Shown one piece after another: positions 48,568 through 60,422 of a stretch of 64,000 bases of DNA (positions are counted from its first letter, which is position 1; each line of letters starts with the position of its first letter). Source of the DNA: Rattus norvegicus (lineage: Eukaryota > Chordata > Mammalia > Rodentia > Muridae); assembly GCF_036323735.1 (NCBI RefSeq), contig NC_086032.1, positions 52,850,599 to 52,914,598 of the forward strand. The letters are read 5' to 3'. Below the pieces are notes generated by a model. The model did not search any database. It was given only the letters and a program-made list of their open reading frames with translations, and was not told the origin of the DNA. The position numbers and the translations under genes are program-made.

Positions 48568-49660
48568 TTGGGGTTCTCTGCACCCAAATCCCGTGGGATG
48601 GAGAGCTAAACCTTCAGAGAGGCAGACAAGTCTGGGAAACCTGAACAGACTGCTCCCTGCACACACATCTCAGACGCCAGAGGAAAAAGCCAAAGACCAT
48701 CTGGAACCCTGGTGCACTGAAGCTCCCGGAAGGGGCGGCACAAGTCTTCCTGGTTGCTGCCGCTGCAGAGAGCCCCTGGGCAGCACCCCAGGAGCGAACC
48801 TGAGCCTCGGGACCACAGGTAAGACCAAATTTTCTGCTGCAAGAAAGCTGCCTGGTGAGCTTGGGACACACGGAAGCAGAATTTCTCTAGGACCGGGCAC
48901 GTTCTGTGTTTACCGGAAGTCCCACACCCTCGGATCCCGGCCCGCAGCAGCTCTCTGCTCCCAGACCCGGTGAGAGAGAGACCCAACCGCCTGGTCAGGT
49001 GGGCACTCCTGAGGCTGCAGAGCAGAAGAGACCACCAACACTGCTCACCCCTGCCCACATCCCTGGCCCAAGAGGAAACTGTATAAGGCCTCTGGGCTCC
49101 CGTGGAGGAGGGCCCAGGAGCAGCAGGACACCTGCCTGAGACACCACCAGAACCGGAAAGAAACAGACCGGATAAACAGTTGCTGCACCCAAATCCCGTG
49201 GGAGGGAGAGCTAAACCTTCAGAGAGGCAGACAAGCCTGGGAAACCAGAAGAGACTGCTCCCTGCACACACATCTCAGACGCCAGAGGAAAAAGCCAAAG
49301 ACCATCTGGAACCCTGGTGCACTGAAGCTCCAGGAAACAGCGACACAGGTCTTCCTGATTGCTGCCGCTGCAGAGAGCCCCTGGGCAGCACCCCACGAGT
49401 GAACCTGAGCCTCGGGACCACAGGTAAGACCAAATTTCCTGCTGCAAGAAAGCTGCCTGGTGAACTCCAGACAAAGGCCCACAGGAACAGGTGAAGACCT
49501 TTAGAGAGGAAAAACTACACTCCCGAAAGCAGAACACTCTGTCCCCATAACTGACTGAAAGAGAGGGAAACAGGTCTACAGCACTCCTGACACACAGGCT
49601 TATAGGACAGTCTAGCCACTGTCAGAAATAGCAGAACAAAGTAACACTAGAGATAATCTG
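48568..49660 (+). promoter_or_regulatory. L1-C 5' UTR, about 1.8 promoter monomers
   Basis: The first unit starts inside the monomer at TTCTCTGCACCCAAATCCCG. The second starts GGAAGTCCCACACC at 48916. Splice-donor consensus CAG|GTAAGA has GT at 48819 and 49424. High similarity to L1-B supports a recent origin. The 221-codon minus-strand ORF is an artefact. Confidence 0.82.
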
Positions 49661-50733
49661 ATGGCGAGAGGCAAGCGCAGGAACCCAAGCAACAGAAACC
49701 AAGACTACATGCCATCATCGGAGCCCAATTCTCCCACCAAAACAAACACGGAATATTCAAACACACCAGAAAAGCAAGATCTAGTTTCAAAATCATATTT
49801 GATCATGATGCTGGAGGACTTCAAGAAAGACATGAACACATTTAGGGAAACACAGGAAAACATTAATAAACAAGTAGAAGCCTACAGAGAGGAATCGCAA
49901 AAATCCCTGAAAGAATTCCAGGAAAACACAATCAAACAGTTGAAGGAATTAAAAATGGAAATAGAAGCAATCAAGAAAGAACACATGGAAACAACCCTGT
50001 ATATAGAAAACCAAAAGAAGAGACAAGGAGCTGTAGATACAAGCTTCACCAACAGAATACAAGAGATGGAAGAGAGAATCTCAGGAGCAGAAGATTCCAT
50101 AGAAATCATTGACTCAACTGTCAAAGATAATGTAAAGCGGAAAAAGCTACTGGTCCAAAACATACAGGAAATCCAGGACTCAATGAGAAGATCAAACCTA
50201 AGGATAATAGGTATAGAAGAGAGTGAAGACTCCCAGCTCAAAGGACCAGTAAATATCTTCAACAAAATCATAGAAGAAAACTTCCCTAACCTAAAAAAAG
50301 AGATACCCATAGACATACAAGAAGCCTACAGAACTCCAAATAGATTGGACCAGAAAAGAAACACCTCCCGTCACATAATTGTCAAAACACCAAACGCACA
50401 AAATAAAGAAAGAATATTAAAAGCAGTAAGGGAAAAAGGTCAAGTAACATATAAAGGGAGACCTATCAGAATAACACCAGACTTCTCGCCAGAAACTATG
50501 AAGGCCAGAAGATCCTGGACTGATGTCATACAGACCCTAAGAGAACACAAATGACAGCCCAGGTTACTGTATCCAGCAAACTCTCAATTAACATTGATGG
50601 AGAAACCAAGATATTCCATGACAAAACCAAATTTACACAATATCTTTCTACAAATCCAGCACTACAAAGGATAATAAATGGTAAAGCCCAACATAAGGAG
50701 GCAAGCTATACCCTAGAAGAAGCAAGAAACTAA
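49661..50733 (+). pseudogene. L1-C ORF1, nonsense at codon 298
   Basis: Open for 297 codons (MARGKRRNPSNRNQD to TLREHK). The codon for Cys298 (TGC in L1-B) is TGA at 50552-50554. A 1-nt deletion near 50579 lies beyond it. The truncated product would keep the coiled coil and RRM but lose most of the C-terminal domain, which is needed for RNA binding in this family. Confidence 0.92.
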
Positions 50734-50792
50734 TCGTCTTGGCAACAAAACAAAGAGAATGAAAGCACACAAACATAACCTCACATCCAAAT

Positions 50793-53700
50793 ATGAATAT
50801 AAAGGGAAACAATAATACTATTCCTTAATATCTCTCAATATCAATGGCCTCAACTCCCCAATAAAAAGACATAGATTAACAAACTGGATACGCAACGAGG
50901 ACCCTGCATTCTGCTGCCTACAGGAAACACACCTCAGAGACAAAGACAGACACTACCTCAGAGTGAAAGGCTGGAAAACAACTTTCCAAGCAAATGGTCA
51001 GAAGAAGCAAGCTGGAGTAGCCATTCTAATATCAAATAAAATCAATTTCCAACTAAAAGTCATCAAAAAAGATAAGGAAGTACACTTCATATTCATCAAA
51101 GGAAAAATCCACCAAGATGAACTCTCAATCCTAAATATCTATGCCCCAAATACAAGGGCACCTACATACGTAAAAGAAACCTTACTAAAGCTCAACACAC
51201 ATTGCACCTCACACAATAATAGTGGGAGATTTCAACACCCCACTCTCATCAATGGACAGATCATGGAAACAGAAATTAAACAGTGATGTCGACAGACTAA
51301 GAGAAGTCATGAGCCAAATGGACTTAACAGATATTTATAGAACATTCTATCCTAAAGCAAAAGGATATACCTTCTTCTCAGCTCCTCCTGGCATTTTCTC
51401 CAAAATTGACCATATAATTGTTCAAAAAAAGGGCCTCAACAGGTACAGAAAGATAGAAATAATCCCATGCGTGCTATCGGACCACCACGGCCTAAAACTG
51501 GTCTTCAATAACAATAAGGGAAGAATGCCCACATATACGTGGAAATTGAACAATGCTCTACTCAATGATAACCTGGTCAAGGAAGAAATAAAGAAAGAAA
51601 TTAAAAACTCTTTAGAATTTAATGAAAATGAAGGTACAACATACCCAAACTTATGGGACACAATGAAAGCTGTGCTAAGAGGAAAACTCATAGCGCTGAG
51701 TGCCTGCAGAAAGAAACAGGAAAGAGCATATGTCAGCAGCTTGACAGCACACCTAAAAGCTCTAGAACAAAAAGAAGCAAATACACCCAGGAGGAGTAGA
51801 AGGCAGGAAATAATCAAACCCAGAGCTGAAATCAACCAAGTAGAAACAAAAAGGACCATAGAAAGAATCAACAGAACAAAAAGTTGGTTCTTTGAGAAAA
51901 TCAACAAGATAGATAAACCCTTAGCCAGACTAACGAGAGGACAAAGAGAGTGCGTCCAAATTAACAAAATCAGAAATGAAAAGGGAGACATAACTACAGA
52001 TTCAGAGGAAATTCAAAAAATCACCAGATCTTACTATAAAAACCTATATTCAACAAAATTTGAAAATCTTCAGGAAATGGACAATTTCCTAGACAGATAC
52101 CAGGTATCGAAGTTAAATCAGGAACAGATAAACCAGTTAAACAACCCCATAAATCCTAAGGAAATACAAGCAGTCATTAAAGGTCTCCCAACCAAAAAGA
52201 GCCCAGGTCCAGACGGGTTTAGTGCAGAATTCTATCAAATCTTCATAGAAGACCTCATACCAATATTATCCAAACTATTCCACAAAATTGAAACAGATGG
52301 AGCCCTACCGAATTCCTTCTACGAAGCCACAATTACTCTTATACCTAAACCACACAAAGACACAACAAAGAAAGAGAACTTCAGACCAATTTCCCTTATG
52401 AATATCGACGCAAAAATACTCAATAAAATTCTGGCAAACCGAATTCAAGAGCACATCAAAACAATCATCCACCATGATCAAGTAGACTTCATCCCAGGCA
52501 TGCAGGGATGGTTTAATATACGGAAAACCATCAACGTGATCCATTATATAAACAAACTGAAAGAACAGAACCACATGATCATGTCATTAGATGCTGAGAA
52601 AGCATTTGACAAAATTCAACACCCCTTCATGATAAAAGTCCTGGAAAGGATAGGAATTCAAGGCCCATACCTAAACATAGTAAAAGCCATATACAGCAAA
52701 CCAGTTGCTAACATTAAACTAAATGGAGAGAAACTTGAAGCAGTCCCACTAAAATCAGGGAATAGACAAGGCTGCCCACTCTCTCCCTACTTATTCAATA
52801 TAGTTCTTGAAGTTCTAGCCAGAGCAATCAGACAACAAAAGGAGATCAAAGGGATACAGATCGTAAAAGAAGAGATCAAAATATCACTATTTGCAGATGA
52901 TATGATAGTATATTTAAGTGATCCCAAAAGTTCCACCAGAGAACTACTAAAGCTGATAAACAACTTCAGCAAAGTGGCTGGGTATAAAATTAACTCAAAT
53001 AAATCAGTTGCCTTCCTCTATACAAAAGAGAAACAAGCCGAGAAAGAAATTAGGGAAACGACACCCTTCATAATAGACCCAAATAATATAAAGTACCTCG
53101 GTGTGACTTTAACCAAGCAAGTAAAAGATCTGTACAATAAGAACTTCAAGACACTGAAGAAAGAAATTGAAGAAGACCTCAGAAGATGGAAAGATCTCCC
53201 ATGCTCATGGATTGGCAGGATTAATATAGTAAAAATGGCCATTTTACCAAAAGCAATCTACAGATTCAATGCAATCCCCATCAAAATACCAATCCAATTC
53301 TTCAAAGAGTTAGACAGAACAATTTGCAAATTCATCTGGAATAACAAAAAACCCAGGATAGCTAAAGCTATCCTCAACAATAAAAGGACTTCAGGGGGAA
53401 TCACTATCCCTGAACTCAAGCAGTATTACAGAGCAATAGTGATAAAAACTGCATGGTATTGGTACAGAGACAGACAGATAGACCAATGGAATAGAATTGA
53501 AGACCCAGAAATGAACCCACACACCTATGGTCACTTGATTTTTGACAAAGGAGCCAAAACCTTCCAATGGAAAAAAGATAGCATTTTCAGCAAATGGTGC
53601 TGGTTCAACTGGAGGGCAACATGTAGAAGAATGCAGATCGATCCATGCTTATCACCCTGTACAAAGCTTAAGTCCAAGTGGATCAAGGACCTACACATCA

Positions 53701-54617
53701 AACCAGACACACTCAAACTAATAGAAGAAAAACTAGGGAAGCATCTGGAACACATGGGCACTGGAAAAAATTTCCTGAACAAAACACCAATGGCTTATGC
53801 TCTAAGATCAAGAATTGACAAATGGGATCTCATAAAACTGCAAAGCTTCTGTAAGGCAAAGGACACTGTAGTTAGGACAAAACGGCAACCAACAGATTGG
53901 GAAAAGATCTTTACCAACCCTACAACAGATAGAGGCCTTATATCCAAAATATACAAAGAACTCAAGAAGTTAGACCGCAGGGAAACAAATAACCCTATTA
54001 AAAAATGGGGTTCAGAGCTAAACAAAGAATTCACAGCTGAGGAATGCCGAATGGCTGAGAAACACCTAAAGAAATGTTCAACATCTTTAGTCATAAGGGA
54101 AATGCAAATCAAAACAACCCTGAGATTTCACCTCACACCAGTGCGATTGGCTAAGATCAAAAACTCAGGTGACAGCAGATGCTGGCGAGGTTGTGGAGAA
54201 AGAGGAACACTCCTCCATTGTTGGTGGGATTGCAGACTGGTAAAACCATTCTGGAAATCAGTCTGGAGGTTCCTCAGAAAATTGGACATTGAACTACCTG
54301 AGGATCCAGCTATACCTCTCTTGGGCATATACCCAAAAGATGCCTCAACATATAAAAGAGACACGTGCTCCACTATGTTCATCGCAGCCTTATTTATAAT
54401 AGCCAGAAAATGGAAAGAACCCAGATGCCCTTCAACAGAGGAATGGATACAGAAAATGTGGTACATCTACACAATGGAATACTACTCAGCTTTCAAAAAC
54501 AACGAGTTTATGAAATTCGTAGGCAAATGGTTGGAACTGGAAAATATCATCCTGAGTGAGCTAACCCAATCACAGAAAGACATACATGGTATGCACTCAT
54601 TGATAAGTGGCTATTAG
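50793..54617 (+). pseudogene. L1-C ORF2, RT and C-terminus open but N-terminus frameshifted
   Basis: ATG 50793 and the main frame agree, but a 1-nt deletion near 50817 and a 2-nt deletion near 51194 put about 375 nt of endonuclease in another frame. From 51222 the frame is open for 1131 codons to the normal stop. It covers the rest of the endonuclease (VLSDHHGLKL), the RT with SPGPDGFSAEFYQ, motif A SLDAEKAFD, motif B as GNRQGCPLSP (other copies have GTRQGC), FADD (52890-52901), and the C-terminal zinc knuckle CWRGCGERGTLLHCWWDC. QVDFIPG replaces QVGFIPG. Normal length would be 1275 aa. Internal initiation could in principle give an endonuclease-deficient protein, but that is speculation. Confidence 0.93.
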
Positions 54618-55380
54618 CCCAAATGCTTGAATTACCCTAGATCCCTAGAACAAACGAAACTCAAGACGGATGATCAAAATGTGAATGCTTCACTCCTTCT
54701 TTAAATGAGGAAAAAGAATACCCTTGGCAGGGAAGGGAGAGGCAAAGATTAAAACAGAGACTGAAGGAACACCCATTCAGAGCCTGTCCCACATTTGGCC
54801 CATACATATACAGCCACCCAATTGGACTAGATGGATGAAGCAAAGAAGTGCAGACCGACAGGAGCCGGATGTAGATCGCTCCTGAGAGACACAGCCAGAA
54901 TACATCAAATACAGAGGCGAATGCCAGCAGCAAACCACTGAACTGAGAATAGGTCCCCTATTGAAGGAATCAGAGAAAGAACTGGTAGAGCTTGAAGGGG
55001 CTCGAGACCCCAAAAGTACAACAATGCCAAGCAACCAGAGCTTCCAGGGACTAAGCCACTACCTAAAGACTATACATGGACTGAACCTGGACTCTGACCC
55101 CATAGGTAGCAATGAATATCCTAGTAAGAGCACCAGTGGAAGGGGAAGCCCTGGGTCCTGCTAAGACTGAACCCCCAGTGAACTAGTCTATGGGGGAAGG
55201 GCGGCAATGGTGGGAGGGTTGGGAGGGGAACACCCATAAGGAAGGGGAGGGGGGAAGGGGATGTTTGCCCGGAAACCGGGAAAGGGAATAACACTCGAAA
55301 TGTATATAAGAAATACTCAAGTTAATAAAAAAAAAAAAAAAGACAGTAAAAAAAATAAATAAATAAATAAAATAAAATAA
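54618..55380 (+). other. L1-C 3' UTR, poly(A) and (TAAA)n tail
   Basis: Contains the 3' UTR with G-rich tract 55190-55262, TTAATAAA with A15 at 55327-55341, then GACAGT and A8(TAAA)3-TAAAATAAAATAAAA. It carries a CATCAAATAC variant shared with L1-E, where A and B have CAGCAAATAC. Confidence 0.88.
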
Positions 55381-55382
55381 AA

Positions 55383-56765
55383 ATGGCCATTTTACCAAAA
55401 GCAATCTACAGATTCAATGCAATCCCCATCAAAATACCAATCCAATTCTTCAAAGAGTTAGACAGAACAATTTGCAAATTCATCTGGAATAACAAAAAAC
55501 CCAGGATAGCTAAAGCTATCCTCAACAATAAAAGGACTTCAGGGGGAATCACTATCCCTGAACTCAAGCAGTATTACAGAGCAATAGTGATAAAAACGGC
55601 ATGGTATTGGTACAGAGACAGACAGATAGACCAATGGAATAGAATTGAAGACGCAGAAATGAACCCACACACCTATGGTCACTTGATTTTTGACAAAGGA
55701 GCCAAAACCATCCAATGGAAAAAAGATAGCATTTTCAGCAAATGGTGCTGGTTCAACTGGAGGGCAACATGTAGAAGAATGCAGATCGATCCATGCTTAT
55801 CACCCTGTACAAAGCTTAAGTCCAAGTGGATCAAGGACCTCCACATCAAACCAGACACACTCAAACTAATAGAAGAAAAACTAGGGAAACATCTGGAACA
55901 CATGGGCACTGGAAAAAATTTCCTGAACAAAAAACCAATGGCTTATGCTCTAAGATCAAGAATGGACAAATGGGATCTCATAAAACTGCAAAGCTTCTGT
56001 AAGGCAAAGGACACTGTGGTTAGGACAAAACGGCAACCAACAGATTGGAAAAAGATCTTTACCAATCCTACAACAGATAGAGGCCTTATATCCAAAATAT
56101 ACAAAGAACTCAAGAAGTTAGACCGCAGGGAAACAAATAACCCTATTAAAAAATGGGGTTCAGAGCTAAACAAAGAATTCACAGCTGAGGAATGCCGAAT
56201 GGCTGAGAAACACCTAAAGAAATGTTCAACATGTTTAGTCATAAGGGAAATGCAAATCAAAACAACCCTGAGATTTCACCTCACACCAGTGCGATTGGCT
56301 AAGATCAAAAGCTCAGGTGACAGCAGATGCTGGCGACGATGTGGAGAAAGAGGAACACTTCTCCATTGCTGGTGGGATTGCAGACTGGTAAAACCATTCT
56401 GGAAATCAGTCTGGAGGTTATTCAGAAAATTGGACATTGAACTGCCTGAGGATCCAGTTATACCACTCTTGGGCATATACCCAAAAGATGCCTCAACATA
56501 TAAAAGAGACACGTGCTCCACTATGTTCATCGCAGCCTTATTTATAATAGCCAGAAGCTGGAAAGAACCCAGATGCCCTTCAACAGAGGAATGGATACAG
56601 AAAATGTGGTACATCTACACAATGGAATATTACTCAGCTGTCAAAAACAACGAGTTTATGAAATTCGTAGGCAAATGGTTGGAACTGGAAAATATCATCC
56701 TGAGTGAGCTAACCCAATCACAGAAAGACATACATGGTATGCACTCATTGATAAGTGGCTATTAG
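55383..56765 (+). pseudogene. L1-E ORF2 C-terminal 460 codons, open
   Basis: An open frame from MAILPKAIYRFNAIPIK to the normal SGY stop. It covers the region after the RT core, including the zinc knuckle (here CWRRCGERGTLLHCWWDC). There is no RT catalytic core, no endonuclease and no promoter, so it is a fossil fragment despite being open. Confidence 0.92.
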
Positions 56766-57487
56766 CCCAAATGCTTGAATTACCCTAGATCCCTAGAACA
56801 AACGAAACTCAAGACGGATGATCAAAATGTGAATGCTTCACTCCTTCTTTAAATGAGGAAAAAGAATACCCTTGGCAGGGAAGGGAGATGCAAAGATTAA
56901 AACAGAGTCTTAAGGAACACCCATTTAGAGCCTGCCCCACATGTGGCCCATACATATACAGCCACCCAATTAAACAAGATGGATGAAGCAAAGAAGTGCA
57001 GACCGACAGGAGCCGGATGTAGATCGCTCCTGAGAGACACAGCCAGAATACATCAAATACAGAGGCGAATGCCAGCAGCAAACCACTGAACTGAGAATAG
57101 GTCCCCTATTGAAGGAATCAGAGAAAGAACTGGAAGAGCTTGAAGGGGCTCGAGACCCCAAAAGTACAACAATGCCAAGCAACCAGAGCTTCCAGGGACT
57201 TAGCCACTACCTAAAGACTGTACATGGACTGACCCTGGACTCTGACCCCATAGGTAGCAATGAATATCCTAGTAAGAGCACCAGTGGAAGGGGAAGCCCT
57301 GGGTCCTGCTAAGACTGAACCCCCAGTGAACTAGTCTATGGGGGGAGGGCGGCAATGGGGGGAGGGTTGGGAGGGGAACACCCATAAGGAAGGGGAGGGG
57401 GGAGGGGGATGTTTGCCCGGAAACCGGGAAAGGGAATAACACTCGAAATGTATATAAGAAATACTCAAGTTAATTAAAAAAAAAAAG
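56766..57487 (+). other. L1-E 3' UTR
   Basis: Complete 3' UTR with a G-rich tract at 57340-57412, ending in a short poly(A) at 57475-57486. Confidence 0.9.
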
Positions 57488-57778
57488 AATTTTGAAAGTT
57501 GAGGATGACAAATGTAAAAACTATTTGGGTTACACAGCAAGCTCTAGGATATCTTGAGCAATCACTTCAGATTATATCTCTGTAAGAAAACCAGAAAGAG
57601 TATTGGGGCTATTACTAAATGTTAGAGGGCTTACCAAATTTTTTGAATGGCCCTGAGTTCAATTCCTAATAATGACAAAATTACATTCGCTGTTTATTTA
57701 TATTGACTGGATATAATATGATAATTAGATTAAAAATTGTCACAGTTATTTTACTAAGAAAAGGAGAATATACTTCTT
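57488..57778. other. Spacer between inverted L1 ends
   Basis: A 290-bp non-L1 segment. 57528-57600 (GGGTTACACAGCAAGCTCTAGG, then ATATCTCTGTAAGAAAACC) is weakly like a B1-type SINE. No gene is present. Confidence 0.4.
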
Positions 57779-59318
57779 TTTTTTTATTAACTTGAGTATT
57801 TCTTATTTAAATTTCGAGTGTTATTCCCTTTCCCGGTTTTCGGGCAAACATCCCCCAATCCCTCCCCCTCCCCTTCTTTATGGGTGTTCCCCTCCCCATC
57901 CTCCCCCCATTGCCGCCCGCCCCCCAACAATCTAGTTCACTAGATTGAACTAGGGGGTTCAGTCTTAGCAGGACCCAGGGCTTCCCCTTCCACTGGTGCT
58001 CTTACTAGGATATTCATTGCAACCTATGAGGTCAGAGTCCAGGGTCAGTCCATGTTTAGTCTTTAGGTAGTGGCTTAGTCCCTGGAAGCTCTGGTTGCTT
58101 GACATTGTTGTTCATATGGGGTCTCGAGCCCCTTCTAGCTCTTCCAGTTCTTTCTCTGATTCCTTCAACGGGGTTCCTGTTCTCAGTTCAGTGGTTTGCT
58201 GCTGGCATTTGCCTCTGTATTTGCTGTATTCTGGCTGTCTCTCTCAGGAGCGATCTACATCTGGCTCCTGTCGGGCTGTACTTCCTTGCTTCATCCATCT
58301 TGTCTAGTTGGATGGCTGTATATGTATGGGCCACATGTGGGGCAGGCTCTGAATGGGTGTTCCTTCTGTGTCTGTTTTAATCTTTGCCTCTCTATTCCCT
58401 GCCAAGTGTATTCTTGTTCCCCTTTTAAAGAAGGAGTGAAGCATTCACATTTTGATAATCCATCTTGAGTTTCATTTGTTCTAGGCATCTAGGGTAATTC
58501 AAGCATTTGGGCTAATAGCCACTTATCATTGAGTGCATACCATGTGTGTTTTTCTGTGATTGGGTTACCTCACTCAGGATGATATTTTCCAGTTCCACCC
58601 ATTTGCCTTCGAATTTCATAAAGTCATTTTTTTGATAGCTGAGTAATATTCCATTGTGTGGATGTACCACATTTTCTCTATCCATTTCTCTTTTGAAGGG
58701 CATCTGGGTTCTTTCCAGGTTCTGGTTATTATAAATAAGGCTGCTATGAACATAGTGGAGCACGTGTCTTTTTTTTTTTATGTTGGGGCATCTTGTGGGT
58801 ATATGCCCAAGAGTGGTATAGCTGGATCCTCAGGTAGTTCAATGTCCAATTTTCTGAGGAACCTCCAGACTGATTTCCAGAATGGTTTTACCAGTCTGCA
58901 ATCCCACCAACAATGGAGGAGTGTTCCTCTTTCTCTACATCCTCGCCAGCATTTGTTGTCACCTGAGTTTTTGATCTTAGCCATTCTCACTGGTGTGAGG
59001 TGAAATCTCAGTGTTGTTTTGATTTGCATTTCCCTTATGACTAAGGATGTTGAACATTTCTTTAGGTGTTTCTCAGCCATTCGGCATTCTTCAGCTGTGA
59101 ATTCTTTGTTTAGCTCTGAACCCCATTTTTTAATAGGGTTATTTGTTTCCCTGCGGTCTAACTTCTTGAGTTCTTTGTATATTTTGGATATAAGGCCTCT
59201 ATCTATTGTAGGATTGGTAAAGATCTTTTCCCAATCTGTTGGTAGCCTTTTGTCCTAACCACAGTGTCCTTTGCCTTACAGAAGCTTTGCAGTTTTATGG
59301 AATTCCAAATATACATAT
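57779..59318 (-). mobile_element. L1 3' UTR and ORF2 C-terminus, minus strand
   Basis: On the plus strand: poly(T) at about 57776-57785, TTAACTTGAGTATTTCTTATTTAAATTTCGAG, the C-rich tract (57850-57935), antisense 3' UTR, then ORF2 C-terminal sequence from 58512 (antisense of the stop) to about 59318, where it is truncated. Minus-strand open pieces at 58512-58763 and 58778-59080 encode the terminal region and the zinc knuckle (CWRGCRERGTLLHCWWDC) with frame breaks. It is of young-type sequence and lies tail-to-tail with L1-E. Confidence 0.92.
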
Positions 59319-59843
59319 CATTCTTTTTACTTTTTATGCACAGGAATCAGTTGTGTTCACCAGTGGCCTCCAAGAATGTTACTAGTCATTTCCGTCAACC
59401 CAGAAATCTACAACTTTAGTTTAGGCATGCTTTATATTAATCTGGCATGAAATATAATCTGAGGCTGATGATGCACATCATTCTCTGAAATAATGTATTG
59501 GATTTTTATCACCCTCTTTCATTCTTTTAATCAAAAATAACTTGGTTCCAAGTGTAATACTCATCTTTCAAATTCTTTAAAAATTGTGAAAGCTTTGGGA
59601 ATGAATAGGAGGTAGAGGCTGGGAGTAAGTTAGAGGTATATTGTAAGTAAGGCTTGTGTTGCTCTGAAAGAACGTTGGCAGGTAAATGTAAAAATCAAGA
59701 GTTCAAAAGGAAAGGAAGAGAATTGGAGAGAATATACCCAAGTATTTAGGGAGAACGTGAGCAATCATTTACACAACTATATGTGTATAATTAGTTCTGA
59801 TGGAGTTCCATGTATGCATTAAAAGAGAGTTATTAAACACAGA

Positions 59844-59847
<4 letters not shown>
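59319..59847. other. No recognised feature
   Basis: AT-rich unique-looking sequence with no ORF worth calling. Confidence 0.5.

Positions 59848-59900
<53 letters not shown>
59848..59900. repeat. (AC)n microsatellite
   Basis: About 26 AC units. Confidence 0.97.
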
Positions 59901-59901
<1 letters not shown>

Positions 59902-60179
59902 AAGACAACCAGGTTTTATAAATGGCACAGGAATTGGTGATTTTGATATGTCATAGTGCTTGCATAAAATTGAACATGGGTAAGATATGTCAGAAATTCA
60001 GTTGAGAAGATTTGAAGCCCAATGTTTAAGATAGAACCCAAATATGTTAATTTCTCATAGTTAAAATTGATAAGACTGGATGAACTAAAGAAGAAATTTT
60101 CAAGAAAAAGCAATAAACCTTGAAATTTCAGAAAAGTTTTGGTTTCTTGTTTTTTGTTTTTAACAATTATTTTATTTTA

Positions 60180-60422
60180 ATTACATTTTCAGTGCTGAGG
60201 ACCGACCCAATGGTCTTTCAGATTCTAGGCAAGCTCTTTCTTGCTGAACGATACCCCTCACCCCCATCCAGTTCTCAAGTGAGACAGGGTCTCAGTAAAC
60301 TACTTCAGCTGGTTTTGAACTCATTGAAGAAAGGCCTTCATGTTACAGTCCTCCTGCCTAGTCAACCTGAGTGGCTGGGATTACATGTTGCATCACCAGG
60401 TCTTATTAAACATTTTTCTGCA
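60180..60422 (-). mobile_element. B4 SINE (ID + B1 composite), minus strand
   Basis: On the plus strand it reads antisense ID-like head sequence (CAGTGCTGAGGACCGACCCAATGG, then TCTAGGCAAGCTCTTTCTTGCTGAACGATACCCC), followed by antisense B1-like sequence (GTGAGACAGGGTCTCAGTAAACTA, CTGGTTTTGAACTCATTG, GTGGCTGGGATTACATG). That order is the structure of the B4 composite SINE. The 101-codon plus-strand ORF over it is not a gene. Confidence 0.75.

Larger units (their letters stand above)
48568..55341 (+). mobile_element. L1-C: young, nearly complete rat L1
   Basis: Contains a partial monomer (48568-48915), a second monomer (from 48916) and tether, ORF1 (49661-50733, nonsense at codon 298), ORF2 (50793-54617, open from codon ~144), the 3' UTR (54618-55326) with its G-rich tract, and poly(A) (55327-55341). 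It joins L1-D directly at its 5' side. After its poly(A) come GACAGT and a (TAAA)n-like tract that runs into L1-E. No TSD was found. Confidence 0.94.
55381..57487 (+). mobile_element. L1-E: 5'-truncated young L1
   Basis: Starts abruptly at AATGGCCATTTTACC within ORF2, directly after the tail of L1-C, and runs to TTAATTAAAAAAAAAAAG. Very similar to L1-C, sharing ATAGACCAATGG and CATCAAATAC. It lacks private L1-C changes (for example in the G-rich tract), so it looks like an independent copy of the same subfamily rather than a duplication of C. No TSD was found. Confidence 0.9.

Noticed and set aside
55327..55385. L1-C and L1-E as a simple tandem duplication
   Set aside because: E lacks several private changes of C and has its own, so independent copies of one subfamily fit better.
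57720..59340. TSD for the minus-strand L1 (GAATATACTTC versus AAATATACATATC)
   Set aside because: Two or more mismatches in a short AT-rich match. Not distinguishable from chance.
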